Below are positions 43,575 through 51,403 of a stretch of 64,000 nt of DNA, piece by piece. The notes beneath the pieces are model-generated. The model saw only the letters and a list, made by a program, of their open reading frames with translations. It did not search any database and was not told where the DNA came from. Positions within the stretch are counted from its first letter, which is position 1. Every line of letters begins with the position of its first letter. Both the position numbers and the translations under genes were made by a program. The DNA is from Nevskiales bacterium (GTDB lineage Bacteria > Pseudomonadota > Gammaproteobacteria > Nevskiales > Nevskiaceae), in assembly GCA_028698335.1 (NCBI GenBank), contig JAQVDP010000006.1, positions 1 through 64,000 on the forward strand, written 5' to 3'.

Positions 43575-44189
43575 TCAGCGCAGCTTGATCAGCATCGGTT
43601 CGATGCCGTTGTCCTCCAGGCGCGCCATCGTCGTCTGCACCTGCCGCCAGTCGCTCTCCGGTCCGATCCGGACCCGGTAGTAGGTGGTCTTGCCGTCGAT
43701 GGTGACCGACTCGATCCGGGATTCGATGCCGATCAGCGCCAGGCTGGCTTTCTGGCGGTCGGCCTCGGTCTGCGAGCGGAACGAGGCGACCTGGATGACG
43801 TAGCGCCCGTCAGCGGCCGCAGCCGGGCTGCCGCTCTTGCGGTCCGGCGGCGGCGGTGGCGTGGCCGAATGGGCCTGCTCATTGGGGACGACCACTTCCT
43901 GGTCGCGCAGAATTTCGTAGAACGTGAAGCGCGGCTTCTCCGCCGGCGGCAGCTTGATGGCCTCCGGCTTGGCCTGGGGCTTGGAGGCCGATCCCGCGGT
44001 CGCGGGGGGTTCGTCGGCCGGCGCCGTCGGGCGCGAGATGTAGACGAACGCCGCAACCGCCAGACCCACGGACAGGCCGGCAACCAGCCAGATCCAGCCG
44101 GGCACGGCGGTTCGCGGCTTCGCCTTGGCGGGGCGTCTGCGCGCGGGCCGGCGGGCGCCGGCGCCGCGATGCGCGTAGTCGCGGGACAT
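43575..44189 (-). CDS. SPOR-domain protein (FtsN-like)
   Basis: The 204-residue protein has a short basic cytosolic N-terminus (RRPARRRPAKAKPRTAVPG), one transmembrane helix (WIWLVAGLSVGLAVAAFVYI), a Pro/Ala-rich periplasmic linker and a C-terminal SPOR domain (RYVIQVASFRSQTEADRQKASLALIGIESRI ... YYRVRIGPESDW). SPOR domains bind denuded septal peptidoglycan. This is the FtsN-like gene that follows argS in many gammaproteobacteria. Confidence 0.9.
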   Translation of the reverse strand: MSRDYAHRGAGARRPARRRPAKAKPRTAVPGWIWLVAGLSVGLAVAAFVYISRPTAPADEPPATAGSASKPQAKPEAIKLPPAEKPRFTFYEILRDQEVVVPNEQAHSATPPPPPDRKSGSPAAAADGRYVIQVASFRSQTEADRQKASLALIGIESRIESVTIDGKTTYYRVRIGPESDWRQVQTTMARLEDNGIEPMLIKLR

Positions 44190-44235
44190 CAGCGGCAGCC
44201 TGCGGGCGTCGGCAGGGAATCGGGGCGCGACCGCA

Positions 44236-46014
44236 CTACATCTTCTCGGGCGCGCTGACGCCGAGAATCTTCAGCCCCGCGCGGATCACCGTGCCGGTGG
44301 CCGCGATCAATGCCAGGCGCGCCGCCTGCAGTTCCGGGTCGTCCTCGACCAGGAAGCGGTGCACGTTGTAGTAGCCGTGCAGGGCCTCGGCCAGGTCCTT
44401 GAGGAAGAACACCACCGTATGCGGCGTATACGCCGACGCCGCGCGCTCGAGCATGTCCGGATAGCGGTTGAGCAGCGTCAGCAGCGTCTTTTCGTGCTCG
44501 TTGGTGAGGCGATGCAGCGTCAGCTTCGCGGTCAGCGGATCCCAGTCGCCGCCCTTCTCCACGAGCTGCTCGAACACCCGGCAGATCCGTGCGTGCGCGT
44601 ACTGCACGTAGTAGACCGGGTTGTCGTTGCTCTGCGAGCGCGCCAGGTCGATGTCGAATTCCAGATGCTGGTCGTGGGAGCGCGTCAGATAGAAGAAGCG
44701 CGTCGCGTCGGTGCCGGCCTCGTCGACCAGATCCTGCAGGGTCACGAAGTTGCCGCTGCGCTTGCCCATGCGTCCCGACGACAGCGTGACGAACTGGATC
44801 AGCTGGACGTTGAGCGCATCCTTGCGCTGGGTCAGCGCCTCGATCGCCGCGCGTACGCGCGCGATGTAGCCGTGATGATCGGCGCCCCAGACGTCCATCA
44901 GCGTCGGGTAGCCGCGGTCGAGCTTGTTGACGTGATACGCGAGGTCGTTGCAGAAGTACGTGGCGCTGCCGTCGGCCTTGATCAGGACGCGGTCCTTTTC
45001 GTCACCGTACTGCTCGGTGCGCATCCACAGCGCGCCGTCCTTCTCGTAGGTGAGGTTCATCTGCTCGAGGCGGGTCAGCGCGGTGCTGACGAAGCCGCTG
45101 TCGACCAGCTCCCGCTCCGACGACCACTGGTCGAACTCGACGTTGAAGTCCGCCAGCGTCTTGCGGATGGCCGCGAGCTGATCGGTCAGCGCGGCCTTGC
45201 GGATCAGTTCGTAACGTTCGCCGAGCAGGGTCTTGGCGCGCACGATCAGCGCGTCCATGTAGGTTTCCTGCCCGGTCTTGGCCGCGGCCTTTTCCTGCTC
45301 GCTGTCGGCGGGACCCGGAATCGGTTCCTGCGGCAGGTCGTCGAGGACCGTTGCGGCCGGGAAACGCAGGCCGTCGCCGTGCTCGCTGTGCAGCACCTGC
45401 GCGGTCTTGCGGATGTACTCGGCCGGATACGCGCGCTGTGGCAGCGGCACGTTCTCACCGCACAGCTCCAGATAGCGGACCCACACCGACAGCGCGAGGA
45501 TGTCGACCTGGCGGCCGGCGTCGTTGATGTAGTACTCGCGCCACACCTGCCAGCCGGTCGCGGCGAGCAGCTTGGAGATCGAATCGCCGTAGGCGGCGCC
45601 GCGGCCGTGGCCGACATGCATCGGCCCGGTCGGGTTGGCGGAGACGAACTCGACCATGATCCGGCCCTTGTTGCCGGAGCGGTCGCAGCCGTAGTCCTCG
45701 CCCTGTTCGATGATCTCCGCGACCACCGCCTGGAACGCGGCGGGGGCGAGGAAGAAGTTGATGAAGCCGGGCCCCGCGATCTCGATCCTGGCGACCCGGG
45801 TCGAGTCGGGCAGCATCTTGACCAGTGCCTCGGCGATCATGCGCGGCGGCTTGCCCAGCGGCTTGGCCAGCTGCAGGGCGAGATTGGATTGGAAGTCGCC
45901 GAACTTGGCGTCCTTGGTCGGGTCGAGCTGGATGGTCGCGGCGTGTTCGACGCCGGCGTCGGCGAACAAACGCTTCAGCGCGGTCGCCAGCAGCTCCTGC
46001 AGGTGCTCTTTCAT
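44236..46014 (-). CDS. argS: Arginyl-tRNA synthetase
   Basis: The 592-residue class I synthetase charges tRNA-Arg. The N-terminal Add-1 domain binds the tRNA D-loop, the HIGH-type motif is NPTGPMHVGHGRGAAYGD, and the KMSKS equivalent region is GRMGKRSGNFVTLQDL. The C-terminal DALR anticodon-binding domain ends in LKILGVSAPEKM, the standard arginyl-synthetase ending. It precedes the SPOR gene on the same strand by 46 bp, as in Pseudomonas. Confidence 0.97.
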   Translation of the reverse strand: MKEHLQELLATALKRLFADAGVEHAATIQLDPTKDAKFGDFQSNLALQLAKPLGKPPRMIAEALVKMLPDSTRVARIEIAGPGFINFFLAPAAFQAVVAEIIEQGEDYGCDRSGNKGRIMVEFVSANPTGPMHVGHGRGAAYGDSISKLLAATGWQVWREYYINDAGRQVDILALSVWVRYLELCGENVPLPQRAYPAEYIRKTAQVLHSEHGDGLRFPAATVLDDLPQEPIPGPADSEQEKAAAKTGQETYMDALIVRAKTLLGERYELIRKAALTDQLAAIRKTLADFNVEFDQWSSERELVDSGFVSTALTRLEQMNLTYEKDGALWMRTEQYGDEKDRVLIKADGSATYFCNDLAYHVNKLDRGYPTLMDVWGADHHGYIARVRAAIEALTQRKDALNVQLIQFVTLSSGRMGKRSGNFVTLQDLVDEAGTDATRFFYLTRSHDQHLEFDIDLARSQSNDNPVYYVQYAHARICRVFEQLVEKGGDWDPLTAKLTLHRLTNEHEKTLLTLLNRYPDMLERAASAYTPHTVVFFLKDLAEALHGYYNVHRFLVEDDPELQAARLALIAATGTVIRAGLKILGVSAPEKM

Positions 46015-46050
46015 TAAAGGTGTCGGGGACAGCGTTGTCAGGCGCGGATT

Positions 46051-46548
46051 CTAACCGGTCTGCCGGGGTGGCTGTGCATGGTCCGCCGGACGGTCCCGTC
46101 GCATCGGCACGCAGCGCAGGCCATTGCGCAGTTCCGCGGGGCCGGTCGGCTCGAAGCCGAAGCGGCGGTACACCGGCACCGCGTAGACCGAGGCGTTGAC
46201 CGTCCAGGTCTGCGCAGCGGCGGTCTGTGCGAGCGCCCGCTCCCACAGCGCGCGGGCGACACCGCCACGATGGCAGCTCCGGTCGACGAACAGGTACAGC
46301 ACGTGCGTGCCGCGCGCCAGCGCGATCACGCCGAGGATGCGGCCGTCGCGCTCGGCGACCCAGAAGCGGTGGTCGGGGTCGTCGATGCGCTGTGCCAGCC
46401 GCTCCGGTGCCAGGGACGCGGTGAAGGCGGGTGGCAGCGCGGCGCTGGGCTGCGGTGCGAAGTCGGGCGCCAGATCCAGAATCAGCGCGCCGATCGCCGC
46501 GGCGTCGGCGGCCACGGCGGCGCGCAGGATCGGTGGTGATTCGGGCAT
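46051..46548 (-). CDS. GNAT-family N-acetyltransferase
   Basis: The 165-residue protein has motif A as LFVDRSCHRGGVARALWERALAQ and motif B as NASVYAVPVYRRFGFEPTGPAE, with the N-terminal strand-helix LRAAVAADAAAIGALILD. It stands 36 bp upstream of argS on the same strand and may share its transcript. The acceptor is unknown. Confidence 0.87.
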   Translation of the reverse strand: MPESPPILRAAVAADAAAIGALILDLAPDFAPQPSAALPPAFTASLAPERLAQRIDDPDHRFWVAERDGRILGVIALARGTHVLYLFVDRSCHRGGVARALWERALAQTAAAQTWTVNASVYAVPVYRRFGFEPTGPAELRNGLRCVPMRRDRPADHAQPPRQTG

Positions 46549-46570
46549 GGGGCTGCGCCTCGGGATCGGG

Positions 46571-47581
46571 TCAGCCGCGCCGGGCGTTGCGGAACGCCAG
46601 CGGCGTGGTGTCCGCCCAGCGCTGGAACGCGTGAATGAACGCGGCGGGCTCGGCGTATCCGAGCTGTTCGGCGATTGCCTCGACGCTCAGGTCGCTCTGC
46701 GTCAGCAGTTCGCTGGCGCGGGCGAAGCGGGCGCGGGCGAGCAGGTCGCGGAAGTGGGTGCCCTCGTCGCCGAGCCGGCGTCGCAGGCTGCGCTCGGACA
46801 GGCCGAACATCTGCGCGACCTGGGCCGCCTGCGGGAAATGGTTGCGGAACAGCTGCAGGTGACGCAGGACCTGCTCGGACAGGTTCCGGAGCTCGGCCTG
46901 TTGCTGCGCGAGCTGGCGGTCGCAGAGGTCGCGGTACAGTGCGTGGGCGGCGGGGTCGTGGGTCGGGAAGCGCAGCGTCAGATGGAGATTGCGGATCCAG
47001 ATCCGCGCCACCGGCTGGTCGAAGCGCACCGGGCAGCCGAAATGGCGCGCGTAGGCATCGGCCTCGGGTGGGCGCGGGTACGGCAGGTCGACGCCCTCGG
47101 CGTTGAGGTCGACCCCGAGGGTGGCCTGCAGGTCGCGCAGCAGCTTGTAGGTTCCGGACACCTCGCCGTCGATGCGGAAGCGGAACGCCTTGTCGGGCAG
47201 CGGCAGCGGGACCAGCGTCAGCGCGCTGGCCGGTTCGCCGCGCTCGAACGACAGCGTGCTGAACAGGAAGGTCAGCTGCTGGTAGCGCACGCCGACCTCG
47301 ATCGCCTGCTGGGCGCTGGCGCAGGTCATCAGCAGCATCGTGAACGGACCGTAGCCGGCGAAGCCGGTGAACTCGCCGCTCCTGAGGCCGGCCAGCGGGT
47401 CGCGCAGGGATTCGGCGATCTCGACGTAGATGCGCAGCTCCAGCGCACGGTCGATGCGCGTGCTCGGGTCGAGCGTGTCCAGGTCCAGACCGTAGTGGGC
47501 CAGAACCGGCGCAGGGTCCTCGCCGAGCCTGCGCAGGCCCTGCAGCGTGTACATCAGACCGAGGATCGAGCGGCTGGTCAC
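46571..47581 (-). CDS. AraC-family regulator with OruR-like N-terminal domain
   Basis: The protein (about 336 residues from this start) has an N-terminal arabinose-binding-like domain (LGLMYTLQGLRRLGEDPAPVLAHYGLDLDTLDPSTRI; RYQQLTFLFSTLSFERG), typical of the OruR/ArgR-type AraC regulators, and a C-terminal double HTH (VAQMFGLSERSLRRRLGDEGTHFRDLLARARFARASELLTQSDLSVEAIAEQLGYAEPAAFIHAFQRW). Such regulators usually activate lipid or catabolic enzyme genes next to them; the divergent monooxygenase is the likely target. No ATG lies near the family start, so GTG at 47581 is a choice; longer starts are possible. Confidence 0.87.
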   Translation of the reverse strand: MTSRSILGLMYTLQGLRRLGEDPAPVLAHYGLDLDTLDPSTRIDRALELRIYVEIAESLRDPLAGLRSGEFTGFAGYGPFTMLLMTCASAQQAIEVGVRYQQLTFLFSTLSFERGEPASALTLVPLPLPDKAFRFRIDGEVSGTYKLLRDLQATLGVDLNAEGVDLPYPRPPEADAYARHFGCPVRFDQPVARIWIRNLHLTLRFPTHDPAAHALYRDLCDRQLAQQQAELRNLSEQVLRHLQLFRNHFPQAAQVAQMFGLSERSLRRRLGDEGTHFRDLLARARFARASELLTQSDLSVEAIAEQLGYAEPAAFIHAFQRWADTTPLAFRNARRG

Positions 47582-47729
47582 GACGGCAATCGGCTCCGGG
47601 GACAGGTAAGCATTGTGGCCGAAAAAATCAATTTCCGCACATTTGTGACATTGAGTGATGTAAACGACGTCCCTACAGTCCCTCCATCCCCCGCCATCGG
47701 CGGTGACTACAAGACTGGAGGATTTGAAC

Positions 47730-49271
47730 ATGGCTGCTGACGGTCACGCACCGACGTCCACCCTGCACACCGACGTTGCCATCGTCGGCGCCGGCTTCGG
47801 CGGCCTGTGCATGGGCATCAAACTGCTCGAAGAGGGCAATACCGATTTCCTGATCCTGGAGAAGGCCGACGAGGTCGGCGGAACCTGGCGCGACAACTCC
47901 TATCCCGGCGCGGCCTGCGACGTGCAGTCGCACATGTACTCGTACTCGTTCGCGCCGAAGGCCGACTGGAGCATGCGCTATGCCGGTTGGCGCGAGATCC
48001 AGGATTACATCCTCGATGTCACCGATAAGTACGGGCTGCGGCCGTACATCCGTTTCGGAACCGAGGTCAGCGGCGCCGAGTTCCTGCAGGACGAAGGGCG
48101 CTGGCGCCTGAGCACGGCCGACGGCACCACCATCATCGCCCGCCACTGGGTCCTCGCGTCGGGGCCGCTGCACGTGCCGCAGATCCCGAAGATTCCCGGG
48201 CTCGATCAATTCAAGGGCAAGGTCTTCCACTCGGCGCAGTGGGACCACGACTACGATCTGAACGGCAAGAACGTGGTGTCGATCGGCACCGGCGGCAGTG
48301 CGATCCAGTACATCCCGGAGATCGCGCCCAAGGTCAAACAGCTGACGGTGATGCAGCGCACGCCGGCATGGGTGATCCCGCGCGACACGCGCGCCTATCC
48401 GGAATTCCGCAAGAAGCTGTTCGCGCGCTTCGACATCCTGCGCAAGCTGCATCGCGCGCGTCTGTACTGGAGCAACGAGTCGCGGGTATGGCCGATCTTC
48501 AACCCGCCGATCGCCAAGGCGCTGCAGAAGCTGGTGCTGCTGTTCCTGAAGCGCCAGGTCCACGATCCCGAGGTGCGCCGCAAGCTGACGCCGAACTACA
48601 CGATCGGCTGCAAGCGCGTGCTGATCTCCAACGTCTACTACCCGACCTTCAACCGCAAGAACGTCGAGCTGGTGACCGACGGCATCCGCGAGGTGCGGGC
48701 GCACAGCATCGTCACCGCCGACGGTGTCGAGCGGCCGGCAGACTGCATCATTCTCGGCACCGGCTTCGTCGTCGATCCGCGCGTCTACATGAAGGGCTTC
48801 AAGCTCGTCGGCCGCGACGGCCACACGCTGGCCGAAGACTGGAAGCGCAGTCCGGAGGCGTATCTCGGCACCACCGTGTCGGGCTATCCGAACATGTTCC
48901 AGCTGGTCGGCCCGAGCACCGCGCTGGGGCACAACTCGATCATCTTCATGATCGAGGCGCAGGTTCGCTACATCCTCGACTGCATGCGCCAGCTCGACGA
49001 GCGCGGCGCGACGTATCTGGACGTCAAGCCGGAGGTGCAGCGCAAGTTCAACGACGAGGTGCAGGCCAACATGAAGCACACGGTCTGGAGCACCGGCTGC
49101 CAGAGCTGGTACCAGAGCGCCGACGGCGTCAACTTCACGATCTGGCCCTGGTCGACTTGGCGCTTCTGGCTGCGGACCCGGCATGCCGATCCGAACGACT
49201 ACGAATGGGTCCGGACGCCGGCCAAGGCGACGCGCGGGACCCGCCGCAAGGCGGCTGCGGTCACGGCCTGA
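47730..49271 (+). CDS. Flavin-containing monooxygenase, Baeyer-Villiger type
   Basis: The 513-residue enzyme has an FAD-binding GxGxxG (G20-A-G-F-G-G25), an NADPH-binding GTGGS (residues 186-190), and the Baeyer-Villiger fingerprint FxGxxxHxxxWD at residues 161-172. It should use NADPH and oxygen to insert an oxygen next to a ketone, giving an ester or lactone. A GGAGG lies 9 bases upstream of the ATG. It is divergent from the AraC regulator and ends at an intrinsic terminator. Confidence 0.93.
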   Translation: MAADGHAPTSTLHTDVAIVGAGFGGLCMGIKLLEEGNTDFLILEKADEVGGTWRDNSYPGAACDVQSHMYSYSFAPKADWSMRYAGWREIQDYILDVTDKYGLRPYIRFGTEVSGAEFLQDEGRWRLSTADGTTIIARHWVLASGPLHVPQIPKIPGLDQFKGKVFHSAQWDHDYDLNGKNVVSIGTGGSAIQYIPEIAPKVKQLTVMQRTPAWVIPRDTRAYPEFRKKLFARFDILRKLHRARLYWSNESRVWPIFNPPIAKALQKLVLLFLKRQVHDPEVRRKLTPNYTIGCKRVLISNVYYPTFNRKNVELVTDGIREVRAHSIVTADGVERPADCIILGTGFVVDPRVYMKGFKLVGRDGHTLAEDWKRSPEAYLGTTVSGYPNMFQLVGPSTALGHNSIIFMIEAQVRYILDCMRQLDERGATYLDVKPEVQRKFNDEVQANMKHTVWSTGCQSWYQSADGVNFTIWPWSTWRFWLRTRHADPNDYEWVRTPAKATRGTRRKAAAVTA

Positions 49272-49290
49272 TGCCAGGGCGGTAAACGGA

Positions 49291-49323
49291 TTCGGCCCGG
49301 TCATCGAACCGGGCCGAACCTTT
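49291..49323 (+). terminator. Intrinsic terminator of the flavin monooxygenase gene
   Basis: TTCGGCCCGGT (49291-49301), a 6-nt loop and ACCGGGCCGAA (49308-49318) form an 11-bp stem followed by CCTTTTC. It starts 20 bp after the stop codon. This separates the monooxygenase transcript from the two downstream hydrolase genes. Confidence 0.82.
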
Positions 49324-49580
49324 TCAAGAGCGGGGCGCCGATGGCGACGGACTGCCCCTGGCGAACACGGGCATGAATCCCGTACCCGCCACAGTATGCG
49401 TCCCGGACCCGTCCGGCGCTGACCTGGATCAGTCGGCGTCAGCGGCGGGGGGCGCCGTTCGCGCCTGGTGAATTTCCCGATGCCTGGCATGCATCGTGCT
49501 CGATCCCCGGGGGCGGCCTGAGCCGGTATCCACAGAGCGGCCTTCATGAAGGGCCGCCGAAAGATTCGGGGAAGAGGACG
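49324..49580. other. Intergenic segment before the lipoprotein hydrolase
   Basis: No gene is visible. An inverted repeat GCGGCC-N9-GGCCGC lies at 49537-49557, 24 bp before the hydrolase start, and could be an operator or mRNA hairpin. A 5-bp stem with a 7-nt loop (49367-49383) looks tRNA-like but does not extend to a full tRNA. Confidence 0.35.
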
Positions 49581-51338
49581 ATGCGAAACCACGTGGCAGC
49601 TGCCGCGCTGTTGCTGCTGTGCGGATGCGGCGCTTCGGAAATGCCGGCCGCGGCGATGCCCGATGCCGGTCCGGAGTGGCCGGCGGTGCCGGCGATCGCG
49701 CCGGATGCCGCCGTGCGCGGGGCGTACCAAACGCTCGAGCAGGAATACGATTTCGGCCGCATGAGCGTCGCCGACGAACAGACCGGCGCCAGCTACGAAA
49801 CCGATATCCACGGTTACATCCGCTACCCGCAGGACGCGCCGGGCCCGTATCCGGTCCTGTTGTTCCAGCATGGCCGGCACCAGACCTGCGAGACCGGGAT
49901 CGGCCAGCTGCCGGTGCCCGTCGGGGACGACAACTGCCCCGATCTGGCGCCGGTGATCACCCCGGCGGACAGCTACCGCGGCTACGACTATCTGGTCGAC
50001 AACCTCGCCAGCCACGGATACGCGGTGCTGTCGATCGATACCAACGACATCAACGATCACGACGGCAGCGCCAGCAGCGGCGATGCCGGCGCGCTGGCGC
50101 GGGCCGAACTGATCCTGCGTCACCTCGATGAATTCAGGCAGATCGACCAGGCCGGCGGCAACGGCTTCGACGCGCTGCGCGGGCGCCTGGATTTCTCCCG
50201 TGTCGGCCTGATGGGCCATTCGCGTGGCGGCGAGGGCGTGGACAAGGCGGTGGCGGTCAACGCCGGCCGCGCGCAACCGCATGCGATCAGGGCCGTGTTC
50301 GCGCTGGCGCCGACCGACTACAACGGCCAGGTCATCGCCGCCGCGGATCCGGGCGGCGTGGCGTTTGCGACGCTGCTGCCGTACTGCGACGGCGACGTCG
50401 AGAACCTGATGGGCGCATATGTCTACGATGCATCGCGCCTGGCCGGGACCGGCCCGCGCTTACAGATCCTGGCGATGGGCGCCAATCACAACTACTTCAA
50501 CACGGTCTGGACCTCGGACGACTGGACGATCCACGGCACCGCGGCCGACGCCCACTGCGGCACGCAGGCGTCGACCCAGCAGCGCGACACGCCGGAGGGG
50601 CAGCGCGCGCTGGGCCAGTTCTTCATCGCCTCGTTCTTCCGCGCGTTCATCGGCGGCGAGACCGCGTTCGCGGCGTACTGGACGGGTCGGTCGGGCGTGC
50701 CCGCCAGCGCCTGTCCCGACGGTGTGGCGCCGTGCGACGCGCGCTATCACCTGAGCGTGCAGCCGGCACCGGATGCGCGCCTGCTGATTGACGCGACGCT
50801 CGACGACACCGCCCTGCAGACCAACATGCTCGGCCTGCCGGTGCGCTTCGAGGGCTTCGGCGACTTCGGCTGGTGTGCCCCCAGCGGTGCCGACGGCGGC
50901 GGCTGCGCCGTGGCCGCGCCGACCTTCTCGACCGCGCCGCAGCTGTATCTGAACTGGCAGGCGCCGGCGCGCTACACGACCGAACTCGGCGGCCTCGACG
51001 CGAGCGCCTACGACACCCTGAGCCTGCGGGTCGGGGTGTCGCACGGTGACGCCGCCAACGCCGGCGGACAGGACTTCGAGATCGTGCTGACCGACACCGC
51101 CGGGCATGCGGTCCGCGTCGGCGCCGCCGCCCACAGCCGGGCCCTGTTCGATCCGCCCGGCGACGCCTTCGACGCCGGCGGCTCCGAAAAGACCACGCTC
51201 AACGCCGTGCGCGTTCCGCTCGGGGCGTTCACCGGCATCGACCTGTCGCGGCTGCAGTCGCTGGAGCTGGCATTCGGGGCGACCCCGGCCGGCACCGTGC
51301 AGCTGACCGACCTGATGTTCCAGCGCCTGCTGCCCTGA
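49581..51338 (+). CDS. Lipoprotein alpha/beta-hydrolase (PET-hydrolase/chlorophyllase-like)
   Basis: The 585-residue protein has a lipoprotein signal ending LCGC (Cys at residue 16) and an alpha/beta-hydrolase domain: FQHGRHQTC (oxyanion region), VLSIDTND, GHSRGGEGV with nucleophile Ser214, and GANHNYF, a likely catalytic His. A beta-rich C-terminal domain of about 220 residues follows (YHLSVQPAPDARL...), like a galactose-binding module. It should be an envelope-anchored esterase or cutinase-like enzyme. GAAGAGGACG precedes the ATG. It is followed 65 bp later by the lipoprotein amidase. Confidence 0.85.
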   Translation: MRNHVAAAALLLLCGCGASEMPAAAMPDAGPEWPAVPAIAPDAAVRGAYQTLEQEYDFGRMSVADEQTGASYETDIHGYIRYPQDAPGPYPVLLFQHGRHQTCETGIGQLPVPVGDDNCPDLAPVITPADSYRGYDYLVDNLASHGYAVLSIDTNDINDHDGSASSGDAGALARAELILRHLDEFRQIDQAGGNGFDALRGRLDFSRVGLMGHSRGGEGVDKAVAVNAGRAQPHAIRAVFALAPTDYNGQVIAAADPGGVAFATLLPYCDGDVENLMGAYVYDASRLAGTGPRLQILAMGANHNYFNTVWTSDDWTIHGTAADAHCGTQASTQQRDTPEGQRALGQFFIASFFRAFIGGETAFAAYWTGRSGVPASACPDGVAPCDARYHLSVQPAPDARLLIDATLDDTALQTNMLGLPVRFEGFGDFGWCAPSGADGGGCAVAAPTFSTAPQLYLNWQAPARYTTELGGLDASAYDTLSLRVGVSHGDAANAGGQDFEIVLTDTAGHAVRVGAAAHSRALFDPPGDAFDAGGSEKTTLNAVRVPLGAFTGIDLSRLQSLELAFGATPAGTVQLTDLMFQRLLP

Positions 51339-51403
51339 TCGCCGGCCCCGCCGCGCGGCCCGTTCCCGTCACCGTCTGCTGTCCGATTCTCCAGGAGTTG
51401 TTC

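Noticed and set aside
49330-49390. tRNA-like fold after the monooxygenase gene
   Set aside because: GCGGG/CCCGC ends and a 5-bp stem with a 7-nt loop are present, but only about 61 nt separate the ends and the T-loop consensus is missing.
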